Shown piece after piece: positions 1 through 11,125 of a stretch of 64,000 nt of DNA; positions within the stretch are counted from its first letter, which is position 1; each line of letters starts with the position of its first letter. Under the pieces are notes generated by a model. The model did no database searches, was not told where the DNA came from, and saw nothing but the letters and a program-made list of their open reading frames with translations. A program made the translations under genes and the position numbers. Source of the DNA: Vitellaria paradoxa (Eukaryota > Streptophyta > Magnoliopsida > Ericales > Sapotaceae); contig CM034237.1 of the NCBI GenBank assembly GCA_019916065.1, positions 22,093,752 through 22,157,751 of the forward strand. Reading direction: 5' to 3'.

Positions 1-46
1 AGAAATTGCCAGTGAGGCGAGCCACGACGGAGGCTGGAAATAGCAT
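1..46 (-). other. Possible 5' end of a coding exon at the left edge
   Basis: Read on the minus strand, an ATG at 46 opens 15 codons (starting MLFPASVVARL) that run off the left edge. The stretch is clearly richer in G+C than the AT-rich DNA to its right, which is the only other support. No family can be recognised from 15 residues. It could equally be chance. Confidence 0.2.
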
Positions 47-1925
47 GGGCGAAATCAAAGTTCTCTGCATGTTCTCAACTATTGAATAGCACAAGTGGAA
101 GACTCAAATTGAATGTAAGTAGAACTGAAAAATACAATAAATAAGGGTGTAAAGTTCAACAGATAGAATAGGCACATGGTTTGGATCAGATGAATGGGTC
201 AGCAAAAGACATGAGCTGAGTTAGATGGGTCTAATTGAGTAGCATTGGACCAAGTACTTTTGAGTAGCTTCTAAACTGGAAAGACATTCATTAGCTGTAT
301 TCTAACTTTGAGTACACGGTTAATTTTAAGGGTGTGGGAATTATTATAAATTTAAATTAATTAATTAAAATTTATATCAAATTAGTTAGTTAATTAGTTT
401 AATTATTATAATAAAATCTGTAAATAGAGAAATATTTTAAAGAAAAAAATTATGAAAAAAAATTATCATTTTAGGTTTAATTTTTCAATTGAAGAAAAGA
501 ATTGTTCTCAAATTAAATTTATTTTTTATTATTTTCTCTTTTATTTTTTTTACTTGTCAATTAACAAGAAGTGGGTTTACTTCACGTTTGTTACTGTCTT
601 TATTTTGTTGAACAATTTAGTGAATATAAAATATAACTTACCCATCAATTTAAAGAACGGAAATCGTTTTTCAAGACACGAAGGTAAAGATTTTTCTGTT
701 AAAGATATTTTAACATTTTTTCTTATTAACCAACTAAAAATGTATGAATATTTTCCTTAAAAATATTTTATATTGAAACAAGCAATCTTATTAGCAGTAG
801 CTTTATTAGCATAGATTTTATACTTATCATTTGCCTTTGGCAACCACAGGGAGAGAATTGTTACAGTCAATATGTAATGTTATATCTGTATTTATAAATT
901 TTAAATTAAAGAACTAATTTATTTATTTATGAAAAAAAATTTAAATATAATTTTGTTAATTTAAATACAAATTTGAGTAATTTAATATAATGTACTGATA
1001 AATTTGAAATTACTACAAAAAATTAATTATTAAAAATATTTTATATTAATGGGTCCCAAAAATCGTAATTTTTATTATTTTCGTAGTAATTATTTAAAAA
1101 TTTTTTATTTATTATTACGACACAAATTAATTCTCTATTGTATTTTAATATAATTTAAGTCCATTAATTTAAAATTCATAGTTTTGCCAACGCATGCTAG
1201 GCATTATCTCATGTTCAGCCAACCATCGCCTGTGCACGGCTAAAACAGATCCAATGATCGGGGGCGTTTGTTTTACAAGACTCTACAAAAAAGTTATGAA
1301 AATTATAAAAACAAAAATAGTAACTTTATTCAATTAAATTTAATTACATGTCATTTTTTATATCTATATTTTTTAATTTTTTACCATTAAAACAATCCGA
1401 ATTTTCTACCGCAACGTTTGGATGTTGTATTTCATGGGTAACTAAACAAAACAATAATTAACAACTTCCCAACATTTTTTTATTATTCAATTTTACCTAT
1501 TTATTTTGATATTCTTCTTGTGGTCTTGTTTCTTTTCCTTAATTTTCTGGTTGATGCAATTTTTAATTCAAGCTCTTGTGAATGGTTGCCGACCATTTTA
1601 GCTTTCGTTTGGGAAAATAAATTGATAGTCGAGTTATTGACTACTAATTTTTTAGCTTTTTGATTAAAGAATTAAATTTACCTACTTATATTTTAAACTT
1701 ATTTTAAACATTGGAAGGTAAAAATATCAAATTAACAAAAAGTTAAAAAAATTAGCCATCAAAAAATTAAATTTTTTCTTTTTCCAATCACTAAAAAGAA
1801 TAAATGAATAAAAAATAACTTTTTAGCAGTTAAAAAGTAACTAGCTATAAAAAAAACTACTTTTTTTTTTTCTCAAACTCAACCTAAGCTAAGTGATTAT
1901 AGATTTTATTCACCCTCATTGTGTC

Positions 1926-1956
<31 letters not shown>

Positions 1957-2952
1957 TTGCCTTGAAAATGTCATATTGGCGCTTGTATGTGTTGAGGGCA
2001 TTGAATTGTTACATATTCAAATTACTGGATTTGGATAAATTAATGTTTTAAGTGCTTTTTTTTTTTTTTTTGGTAAGTATGTTTTAAGTGCTTTAGATAA
2101 AATATAGGATAAATTAATTTGCAATGCTCTTGGATTAATTATATCATACAAAGTAATTAAGTGACCACTGGCAGCATTACCCAAGGTTTTGATTCCGTGT
2201 TTGGAAAATTTGTTTGCCTGATCACAAGTAAATACTAAAACCCAGAAGTTAGTCCAAAACTAAAAGTCTCTGCATAAACTTTTCGCCGGGCCGAACTCAA
2301 TATTTGCTGAGTTCAGCAGCCCAAATCCAGTAGAAAGCAAAGAAGTAGCGGAAACATGCAGCGGCTAAATCAATTAGGTTGATAGGGCGTCCATACTTAT
2401 TTTCATCAAATTACGGCGTGTCAATTTTTACCAAAAGTCATTAATTTTAATTAATTTTTTATATTTTCTTTCAATTAAATTTTTTCACATATCACCTTTA
2501 TGTCACATATTTTTACTTTTATTGTATTTTTAACCAACTTTTTATCAACTAAACATACCAACAATATGCATCATTGCTTTTTGAAAATTTAAAATAAATT
2601 TATTAAATTGATAAAAATTTTCCTAACAAATATTACGTGTCACAACTTAACGGTGGCAAGTACTGAAAAATCTCTATACAACGGTAACCATTAATTTTCT
2701 TTGCTCTATCTTTTTTAATGATCAAGACCCTCACCATATATTGCTCGTATGAAAAAAAAAAATTGTGAGGCTTATCATTTTAAAGGAAAAGTAAATAAAG
2801 ATATAATTTATTTATACGATTACTAAGACCACATTGTTATTATGATGGGATTTTCTTTTTCTATTTTCTTATTTTATGTCACATTAGCCGAGAACAAGAG
2901 GTGTTTGGATATTAAAAAAAATTTAAAAAAATTTAACTTTTGAGATTGATGT
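47..2952. other. AT-rich intergenic DNA
   Basis: I see no gene here. Open frames such as 452-760 are Phe/Ile/Asn/Lys-rich products of AT-rich sequence. The stretch includes a (TA)n microsatellite at about 1930-1955, a poly-T tract near 2056-2072, and MITE-like debris around 1260-1430 and 2390-2550 that shares an AATTAAATTT..CA(C/T)GTGTCATTTTT-type core with segments near 16560, 18600 and 18840. Confidence 0.6.
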
Positions 2953-3105
2953 AGCGTCTGTTTGGAAACAAAAAAAATTTAAAAAAATTTAAAAAATTTT
3001 AAAAATTTTCAAATCTCTCAAATCAAAATTTATAACTTATTATTTAAAAATTTTAAAAATTTTTTAAGTTTTTTTGAATTTTTTTTTTTCTTCCACACGG
3101 ACTCC
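2953..3105. mobile_element. Small MITE-like element with GTCTGTTTGGAA ends
   Basis: The left end (GCGTCTGTTTGGAAAC, then A-runs) and the reverse complement of the right end (GAGTCCGTGTGGAAGA, then A-runs) form imperfect terminal inverted repeats around a very AT-rich 150-bp core. A partial copy of the same end lies just upstream at about 2895-2945. No coding capacity is visible and no convincing target duplication was found. Confidence 0.45.
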
Positions 3106-3149
3106 AAGTATTAACGACAAAAGGAAAACAGTTGATAATAAAGAAAGAA

Positions 3150-3660
3150 AGTCAGTCGTCAGTCTCTTTTTACTATTTTCCTCCACATTAGCCGAGAACC
3201 GATAAGTGTTAAAGGACGAAAGAAAAACAGTAGATGTGAAAAGAAAAAAAGCAGCACATGTACAACTGGCTCAAAGAATAATTGCAGCACATGTGCAAGT
3301 GGACAGGTCGTCTGAATCAGGACAACTAGTGATATTTGACTGGAAGATGCAATCATTTCAATATGACTTCAAGTGAAAAAATTTTAAATAATGATAAAAA
3401 GATATTAAAAATTTTTATAAATTATTTATTTTTTATTTTATTATATAAATCCTAAATCTAGAGCTCATTTCACTAAATTCTGTTTAAAACTCTTCAAAAT
3501 AAAATAAAATTTTATAAATCTTTACAAATATAAATTACGAGATAATAAAATTTAAATTTTTTACTCACGACATGAATTACGAGATATTTACTTTTATAAA
3601 TTTATTTTATTTTATACACTTTTATACAACTCTAAATACATCTTATATTTCATTTCATTC
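3150..3660. repeat. Dispersed repeat block, copy 1
   Basis: This block is closely similar to 6840-7156. Both carry the string GCACATGTACAACTGGC, a following AGCACATGTGCAA, GGACAACTAGTG, GGAAGATGCAATCATTTC and, further on, TTACGAGATAATAAA with TACGAGATATT. Its first part also resembles 18940-18985. The middle of copy 1 is longer because of AT-rich insertions. It is probably a degraded transposon copied to several nearby sites. Confidence 0.6.
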
Positions 3661-3875
3661 AACCTTTTACCATTCTAAACGCGCATTATATATACCCTTG
3701 CAGCCTTTGAGTTAGGGGGTAAAAAAGAAAGTGTATACACTTTTTATAAATATTAAGTATTAAACGACAAAAGAAAAACAGCAGATGTTAAAAGTAAGAA
3801 AGTCAATCGTCAGTCTTTTTTTTTTTTACTATTTTCCTCTATATTAAACCAAAATCAATAATAACATTATTTATT
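3661..3875. other. AT-rich spacer ending in a MULE target duplication
   Basis: No gene. It includes another copy of the GTCAATCGTCAGTCTTTTT motif near 3805. The last nine bases (3867-3875, TTATTTATT) are the left target-site duplication of the following Mutator-like element. Confidence 0.6.
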
Positions 3876-5325
3876 GAGTAAATTACATCTAGACTCCTTA
3901 AATATTTATAAAATTACATATAGATTCCCTCAATATTTTAAAATTACATTAACTTCCCTTATTTTAAAATATTTGTAACACTTAAACCCTTCCATTAACT
4001 TTGTCACTAACTCCGTTAAAAATTTATTAAAAAGATAAATTTACCCTCAATTAATTAATTATAAATAAAACATAATAAAAATATATGCACAGATATACAA
4101 TCTGTAATATATATATGTATATATATATATATATATATAAAATAGAAATATGCAAAATCCAGTTTTCTTATTCGGTGGTGAAGGAAACTCCATTGACAAA
4201 TTTGAAGAGTTTGAAGGAGATTCAAATGACCCGGATCGTGATTTCGATTTCGAACCCATTTCAATTTCGATTTTCAAAGGAGATGAACCTTCAGATCTAA
4301 AGATTTCGGTTTCAAACCCATCTCCCACTCCTCCAGAAATATGCAAAATCTGGTTTTCTTCTTCGGTGGTGAAGGAGACTCCATCGACAAATTTGAAGAG
4401 TTTGAAGGAGATTCAAATGACCCGAATCGTGATTTTGATTTCGAACCCATTTCAATTTCGATTTCGAAGGAGATGAACCTTCAGATCTGAAGATTTTGGT
4501 TTCAAACCCATCTCCCACTCCTCCAGAAATATGCAAAATCTGGTTTTCTTATTCGGTGGTGAAGGAGACTCCATCGACAAATTTGAAGAGTTCGAAGGAG
4601 ATTCAAATGACCTGGATCGTGATTTTGATTTCGAACCCATTTCGATTTCGATTTCGATTTCGAAGGAGATGAACCTTCAGATCTGAAGATTTCGGTTTCA
4701 AACCCATCCCCCAGTCCTCCCTTGCCTTGCCGATTCAAGCCACGGCCTATATATATATACAACTTCGATCTCCTTTCATTAATTCAATTTTTTTCTAATC
4801 GTTGAAATTAACTGGTTTTAGAATTTTCTCCCCATCTATTGATTTATAAAGTTCAACTGTTCAAGCTATAGACTAATAAATTTTTCTTTCCCCTCCGATT
4901 ACTGACTGCAGAAAACTTACATATATATATATATATATATGTATGCGTATGTGTACGTATAGAGAGAGATAGATGGTATGAGTTCATGGATTTTCGTTCA
5001 TGACTTCAATCCATTGAAGAAAGTTTTGTTGAGATGTGAATTAATTTTGAGGTTCTATGGTTCAATTTCTAAGTGTAGCAATTTTGGATATTGAGGGTTT
5101 AAGTCAAAGAACCACAATGAGGAATAGTTGGGGGGTAAAATTGGTATATTAAAAAAATTTTTTAGCTGACGTCATCATCTTAACAGAAAACCTAACGGCA
5201 CATTAATGGAAGAGGGTATTTGTTACAAACATTTCAAAATAAGGGAGGCTAATGTAATTTTGTAATGTCGATGGGATCCATGTATAATTACGTTAATGTC
5301 TAGGGGGTCTAAGTGTAATTTATCC
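3876..5325. mobile_element. Non-autonomous Mutator-like element (MULE)
   Basis: The element is flanked by an exact 9-bp direct repeat, TTATTTATT (3867-3875 and 5326-5334), the target-duplication size typical of Mutator-like elements. Its ends are long inverted repeats of about 175-200 bp (about 3876-4052 and 5128-5325), beginning GAGTAAATTACA on the left and, in reverse complement, GGATAAATTACA on the right. Matching blocks such as AAAATTACATTA and TTCCCTTATTTT follow in the same order on both sides. No MURA transposase is present. The interior carries a three-copy 190-bp tandem repeat (4150-4715) and a (TA)n tract near 4920, so it may be a Pack-MULE-like carrier of captured sequence. Element class is well supported; the origin of its cargo is unknown. 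Confidence 0.85.
4150..4715 (+). repeat. Three tandem 190-bp units, each with an ATG-started small ORF
   Basis: Units start at 4150, 4341 and 4531. Each begins ATGCAAAATC and reads into a similar acidic peptide containing the string FGGEG(N/D)SIDKFEEFEGDSND, then R-D-F-D-F-E-P-I-S. Unit 2 encodes 49 residues (4341-4490) and unit 3 encodes 51 (4531-4686); unit 3 gains two residues by an in-frame 6-bp insertion. Unit 1 has lost the shared stop through a frame change and runs into unit 2. The 190/191-bp period means the units are in different frames, so this is not one long protein. The minus strand is also open in places (for example 4452-4640), so the coding strand is uncertain. I recognise no family. 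Confidence 0.6.
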
Positions 5326-5334
5326 TTATTTATT

Positions 5335-5954
5335 TGTTAAAAATCAACAAACATATCTAAAAATTTTTAAAAATTTCTAAAAACTCTCTAACATATTATA
5401 CTCACTTTATACTTGGTAAAATCTCTATAAATATATATATATATATATATATATCTACATATTTTAATAAATTTTTACAAATTTTAATATTTTTTATAAA
5501 CTTCAATAATTTTTTAATAAATTTTAACGCATCTAACATGAATATGTGAAAAACAAATCAAAAAATTGTTCTTATGATTTCTCTCACCAAATTTTTTCAC
5601 GTGAAAGTTAAAAAATTTAACGACTTTCAAAAAATTCCTAACATAAATTGTGGGAACGGATCTAAAAAATCGCTCCTATAATTTTTTTCGCTAACTTTTT
5701 ACCATGAAAGTTCAAAAGTTTAACAATTTTTAAAAAAATTCTGATGTAAATCAATATGAACGAATCCAAACAATCATTTCCACGATTTCTTTCTTCAACT
5801 TTTTATCACAAAAATTCAAAAATTATACTATTCATCTCTAAAAAAATGTAATAGAAATTAAAAATACCAAACATTAAAAATTATTAAAAATTATATTTTT
5901 CTTATCACTAAGGGGTCATTTGGTAATCGGCAGTGCTCCAAACGCTATCACTAA
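5335..5954. other. AT-rich spacer with a 43-bp near-duplication
   Basis: No gene. It contains a (TA)n tract at about 5432-5453. Near its end the string TATCACTAAGGGG followed by a TTTGATAAT or TTTGGTAAT block occurs twice, 43 bp apart (about 5904 and 5947). The second copy forms the left terminus of the next element, so the first looks like a duplicated or earlier-inserted terminus. Confidence 0.5.
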
Positions 5955-6800
5955 GGGGCCGTTTGATAATGTTATCATTTTTATAATTTACGTTTTTATG
6001 TTTATATTTTATATTTTTTGTTTTCTATTGTCGTTTTCATTTTTTTCGTTTTCTAAAATGAAAACTGAAACTACATTTAGAAATATAATTTTGTTTACAA
6101 TTACTAATTTTTATTTTCATAAAATATTTAATTTTTATTAGTTTTTTTAAAAATTAATTAAATTTAATAAATATATTTTATATTAATTTAATTTAATTTA
6201 ATTATATTAATCATTAAAAAATTGAATAAAATATAAATATTATATCATTTAATCCAGTAAATATAAAATATATTAATTATAATATGATTATATTATTTAC
6301 TAAAAATATATTCCAAAATAATTTAAATATTTTAATTATGATATCTATTAAAAATAATTTAATAAAGTATATTTATATTAATTAAATTATTTATTAAATT
6401 AAGTTAACATATTATATTTTATTATCTATTAAAAATAATTTAACAATATATATTTTTATTAATTAAATTAATTTAATTATTTATTATAAATAAATTAATA
6501 ATAGATATTACATATTAATTTAATTAATTTAATCTAATTAAATTATTTAGTAAAAATAATTTTAGTTTGATAAAATATTTGAATAAAATAATTTATTTTA
6601 ATATGATATAACAAAAATAGATAAGTATTAGAATTGACAAAATATTTGTAATAGAAAAAGAAAATAAAGTTTTCTATTTATATTTTTTTGTTTAAGTTTT
6701 TATTTTTTTGAACATAAAAAATATAAATAAATTTAACAAATATATTTCTATTATCAATTTATATAAAAAAATAAAAAATAAAACGTTATCAAATGAAGCC
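5955..6800. mobile_element. Tourist/Harbinger-like non-autonomous element
   Basis: The left end GGGGCCGTTTGATAA matches the reverse complement of the right end (GGCTTCATTTGATAA). Both sides are flanked by TAA (5952-5954 and 6801-6803), the target size used by PIF/Harbinger elements. The 846-bp interior is extremely AT-rich and carries no credible protein. The frame at 5920-6141 is low-complexity Phe/Ile-rich sequence and spans the terminus, so it is not a gene. Confidence 0.6.
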
Positions 6801-6839
6801 TAAATATGAAAAAAAATAATAAAAACAAAAAAACAAACA

Positions 6840-7156
6840 AACAGTGGATGTGAAAAGAAAAAAAGGGAGCACATGTACAACTGGCCCAAAGAATAAACAG
6901 AAGCACATGTGCAAATGGAAAAGTCGTTTGAATGGGGACAACTAGTGGTAATTGAATGGAAGATGCAATCATTTCAATATTTGAATTGAAGATGCAACCA
7001 TTATAATGGGCTCATTTGAAGTCAAACACAAAACTCTATAAAATTTGATAAATCCCTATAAATATAAATTACGAGATAATAAATTTAAATTATTCACTCA
7101 TTACACAAAATACGAGATATTAACTTTTATAATTTTATATAATTTTAAATACACCT
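6840..7156. repeat. Dispersed repeat block, copy 2
   Basis: Second copy of the block described at 3150-3660. It includes GATGTGAAAAGAAAAAAAG, GCACATGTACAACTGGC, TGGAAGATGCAATCATTTC and, downstream, TTACGAGATAATAAA and TACGAGATATTAAC. It lies directly after the Tourist-like element and before the LINE insertion. Confidence 0.6.
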
Positions 7157-7166
7157 AATATATATG

Positions 7167-7895
7167 GAATCTCTCTTGGTCTCTTAACTTTAAAATGTGG
7201 TCTAGAATTACTTATGATATCGGCCTAACTAAGAATGCAAAAAATTTTAAAGTGGTTGTTAATGGGTAATGAAAATGGCCCTTTTCGAATATTTGGAAAC
7301 TTAAAGAAGTCCTCTTTGGAAGGCCTCCAAGCTACATGCCATGATCTCACGCCGTGGACAAATTCATTTGGACTACTTCAAAGGAAGAAGTCTACAGAGT
7401 TGTTGGTACTTGGGACTCAATTCGAGAGAAAATACAAAAGGTAAATTGGTAAAGTTGCTTTGGTCCCATAATCACATCCTTGAACATGCTTTTATCTTAT
7501 AGCTTATAATTAAAGAGAAACTAAGTATCAAGGATAGAAGGATAGAATGATTGCTTAAGTTACGAGCATTGACCCCAAATGTGTTTTATGTGGACAAGAT
7601 TTGAAGACTCTGGGTCACTTGTTCTTCCAATGTCTCTTCTTAACTGAGCTAAGGAGAGCTGTTTTGCAAAAGTGTTATATCTCCAAGCCTAAGTAACATT
7701 GAATGAATTGCAAAAATGTTATATCTCCAAGTCTAAGTAACTTGAATGAATGAAATTTCTTGAACTATTGGAAAATGAAGTGGGAGATATGTAAATTAGT
7801 TTGGGCAGCACTAATTTACCACATTTGGCAAAAACACAATACAAGAATCTTCAAGAAACTCTTCTCTTCGATTATTACTATTGTCAAAAATATTA
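7167..7895 (+). pseudogene. 5'-truncated LINE reverse-transcriptase relic (zf-RVT end)
   Basis: This is the C-terminal end of a plant non-LTR retrotransposon ORF2. At 7571-7690 a readable segment gives CVLCGQDLKTLGHLFFQC, the zinc-binding zf-RVT signature that follows reverse transcriptase in plant LINEs. It is closely related to the minus-strand copy at 20244-20771 (CVLCGSDLETMDHLFFKC). Further on, 7797-7890 reads WAALIYHIWQKHNTRIF, the usual end of such proteins. Stops and frameshifts break the frame, and a direct duplication of about 45-50 bp lies at about 7660-7752. The relic is cut by the LTR element starting at 7896 and resumes at 14971. A possible target duplication, AATATATATG, lies at 7157-7166 and 15166-15175. 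Confidence 0.75.
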
Positions 7896-8422
7896 TGTGA
7901 GGCATAAAACTAGCTTGCCCGACCACAAGAATGGTCCACCGACCATAAATAGCACCCCCCGAACAAGGGGTGTATTCTAGTTAAATGAGGACTAAATAGT
8001 TTGCTAGTTACGTTGTATAGTTACGTTGTATAGTTACTTTATGTACTATACTTTCACACAGCTCCCGAATCTTACATCATCTGGCATTTAATATTAGCCA
8101 CCCACTTTCACTTTAAGTCACATCAAGATAAAGTGATAGTCAAATCAACAAAAAGCAAGACAGACACTCCATCTATAAATACCAAAAACTAAGACAATGT
8201 AAGGGTTCTTCTTTCGGCTCCTTTTTCTTTGATCTTCTTCTCTCTCTCTTTGTTTACATGAGCTTATTATTTATACGATTTACTGACTTAAGCATCGGAG
8301 TGTCCTTGGTCGGGGACCAACTCCGACCGCTTTATTTCACTATTTTTTGGCTTGCAGACAATCTCCATGGACAAGGGAGAGAAGAGGTCAACGGAGAAGA
8401 GGGTAAAAATTATTGCCGAACA
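7896..8422 (+). repeat. 5' LTR of the LARD-like element
   Basis: It begins TGTGAGGCATAAAAC and ends GCCGAACA. It differs from the 3' LTR in length only by a 13-bp tandem duplication (TAGTTACGTTGTA). A TATA-like TATAAATA lies at about 8174, followed by pyrimidine-rich sequence, which would place the U3/R boundary downstream. Confidence 0.85.
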
Positions 8423-8424
8423 TT

Positions 8425-8442
8425 TGGCGCCCACCGTGGGGC
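8425..8442 (+). other. Primer-binding site of the LARD-like element
   Basis: TGGCGCCCACCGTGGGGC lies two bases after the 5' LTR, the position where minus-strand priming by a tRNA begins. The TGGCGCC start is typical of plant Ty3/gypsy elements. I have not identified the priming tRNA. Confidence 0.7.
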
Positions 8443-10356
8443 ACGTATTTGTGCCCATGTAATAGACTTACCAAGACTGACTCTCTCTGTCACTACTTTT
8501 AGTATCGCCGGCGGCATTATTCACCCACTGGGGGCATGATTCAACTTTTAGGAGCTTTCTTACCCGCAATGAACAGATATGATCTTTCTATTTATATATT
8601 TCTTTTTATTTATTTATTTATTTTTGACAAGTCTTGTTAAAATCTATGCTGTTATTATTGAAGAGGTTATGTCCAAAGTCCTTGTATTCTTTTTATTGTG
8701 GTTGTTATATTTCCCTTATTACATGATTTTTGTTGAAGCATTAACTTATATTCATAAGTCCGAGCAAAATCTCAACAGAGCAAAGTCCACCGAACATATA
8801 TATATATATATATATATGTATTCTTCTGAATGGTACTTCTAACATTCGTGAGACACTACAGTTCCTTCAAGCAAATTCCTCAATGACCCGAGTTTCATAA
8901 GCAACCGCCGAACTATGCTATAAGTTTCCCGAGCCCCTAAGATATCTGAAATTACTTATTTTTGTCGCCATTCTATTATTCGGACAAGTGTATTTCCGGG
9001 TAATATTTATCCGAAAGTGAAACAAAGTACTTCATTTCTGAAAATCTGGGGCATTCCGATTTAATCGGATTTCTCAACTGTCGAGTAGTCTTATTTATAT
9101 ATGATTCAAATTTCATGGGTTGATGTATCTCAACCCAAGTTGATGTTTATTCCGTCCACGAGCATATGCTAATGCTAAAGCTGGTTTGTCATATTATATT
9201 AACTTATATGCTACAATGCTTTACTACAAAATAATTCCGAGGAAAGTTTCTTTTGGCTAAACACTCTGAACAACATTTCTCTACGTCTGAGCAGCCTATG
9301 GAATCAAGCTCTTATTCTATTTAGCACTTACCCCAGACAAGGAATGCTGAACCCGCAGCCAGTAAATTCGACTTGATTCCATCAATGTATGAGTCCCTGT
9401 CGACTTCACAATTGATCATTATTACCGAGCAGTTGCTGAGCAGTTTCTTGCCGAACAATACACGCCTATTATTCTCTTTAATTCCGGTATACACTTATTT
9501 TCCTCATCCTGAACAAGCCAAAATACTGAAAGTTGCTCCCAAACGAGAATTAGCCAATGCTAATATTAGCTATAAATGTGAAGCATCCTGAGCTCCCAAA
9601 TACACGTGCCGATCAAATCTATACCAAAGCACTTCAATACAAGCTATTGAGGTTGAAACCCAGCAAGTTATGCATATCTCAGCAATGTTATTTCCTTCCC
9701 GAACTGACTCCAATCTTCTCTAAGCGATTAACCATATTTCCAAGCAAGTCTGAATCATCAAAACAGTGTTTCTGAGATAAGAAATCCTTCTGATTGAAAC
9801 GCAATGGATCAAGTACAGCTGACCAGATTGTGTTTTGTCTGAGCAGCAAATTTTATTTTTGGACTGAACGCTGTGTGAAGTTGGTTATCTTTGGACTACC
9901 GAGCAATTCTACTGCCGACTTTGACTAAGAACAAGTGAAAAGAGCAGAAGAACTGCTAGCCGAACACCGAAAAGAGCAAAAGAACTGCTAGCCGAACAGC
10001 TGAACTACCTAGAATTTGAACATGTTCCCGAGTATGCTTATGTTGTCTCAAAAGCATGCCCATTTCATCAGCAACCTTACATATTTCTTTATTCCCTTAT
10101 TTAATTAGTTTTTATCTCATTCTTAAGCTGGATTACGTTAGTTTCTTACAATTGTTTTACATGTAAGCATTATTCAATTATTTGTTATTGCTGAAAGTTT
10201 TTGCAGAAAAGCATTACAGATAAGGCATTTCAATATAAGAAATTACTCTAGCTTCAGAGACATGCACAAAATTAAAGGATTATCGAAAGGAGCCACGTTC
10301 GGTTTTCCGAACGTTGGTACAGAAAGGGAGCCACACCCCCTTGGGGTGTCGGTTCG
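8443..10356. other. LARD-like element interior, unique part
   Basis: No protein-coding gene is visible. Short frames (8579-8842, 9373-9591, 9557-9775) match nothing I recognise and lack conserved motifs. CCGAGCA and CCGAACA are already frequent from about 8760 on. A (TA)n tract sits at about 8798-8816. Confidence 0.6.
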
Positions 10357-10650
10357 ACCCCGGTTTATTGACTGACCGGGTTTCTCTTTAAATCAGGATT
10401 CAGTTCCTTGGTTTATTGAAAAGAATTATCAAAAGCGCGTCCAACTGGCTTGTCCCAGTTGCGACAACCCCGGTTTATTGACTGACCGGATTTTTCTTTA
10501 AATCAGGATTCAGTTCCTTGGTTTATTGAAAAGAATTATCAAAAGCGCGTCCAACTGGCTTGTCCCAGTTGCGACAACCCCGATTTTTTGATTGACCGGG
10601 TTTCTCTTTAAACCAAGTTTCGGTTCCTTGGTTCATTGAAAAGTATTACA
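10357..10650 (+). repeat. 110-bp tandem repeat, about 2.7 copies
   Basis: Units start at 10357, 10467 and 10577 with ACCCCGGTTTATTGACTGAC or a close variant. Each continues through CAGTTCCTTGGTTTATTGAAAAG and TCCAACTGGCTTGTCCCAG (first two copies). The third unit breaks off into a purine-rich run of CAGAAAGCAAAAGC repeats (about 10650-10740). Confidence 0.8.
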
Positions 10651-10828
10651 CAGAAAGCAAAAGCCCCCAGAAAGCAAAAGCACACAGAAAGCAAAAGCTC
10701 CCAAAAAGCCAAAGCTTTCAAGAAGCAAAAGCTATTATTAAGGAAGCTTGCCATTGCGCAAAAAGAAAAGCTCTCATATTCATATAAAAACTAAAGGTAG
10801 CTAACCTCGTAAAGCTAATTTTATCTTA

Positions 10829-11125
10829 GAAAGCTAGTTCCCGAACATGTTTTTGGCTCGGTTTATCTCCGAAAGCTGGTTCCCGAGCATATTTTTGGCT
10901 CGGTTTATCTCTGAAAGCTAGTTCCCGAGCATTTTTTGGCTCAATTTATCTTCGAAAGCTAGTTCCCGAGCATATTTTTGGCTCGGTTTATCTCTGAAAG
11001 CTGGTTCCCGAGCATATTTTTGGCTCGGTTTATCTTCGAAAGCTGGTTCCCGAGCATATTTTTGGCTCAGTTTATCTCTGAAAGCTAGTTCCCGAGCATA
11101 TTTCAAGCTCGGTTCATCTCAGAAA
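10829..11125 (+). repeat. 42-bp tandem repeat, about seven copies
   Basis: Each unit reads GAAAGCTRGTTCCCGAGCAT, then a T-run, GGCTCGGTTTATCT and two bases. Forty-two bases is 14 codons, so the minus strand stays open (10918-11106) as a repeated peptide of the KYAREPAFRDKPSQ type. The array fades into a longer degenerate field of the same GAAAGC..CCCGAGCA..GCTCGG theme up to about 12480. I read the open frame as a by-product of the period rather than a gene. Confidence 0.8.

Noticed and set aside
452..760. 102-residue plus-strand open frame near the left edge
   Set aside because: Phe/Ile/Asn/Lys-rich composition follows from AT-rich DNA; no domain, no conserved block and no supporting context.
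10357..11125. CRISPR-like regular repeats
   Set aside because: The repeats are directly adjacent, without unique spacers, lie in a plant LTR element, and have no cas genes.
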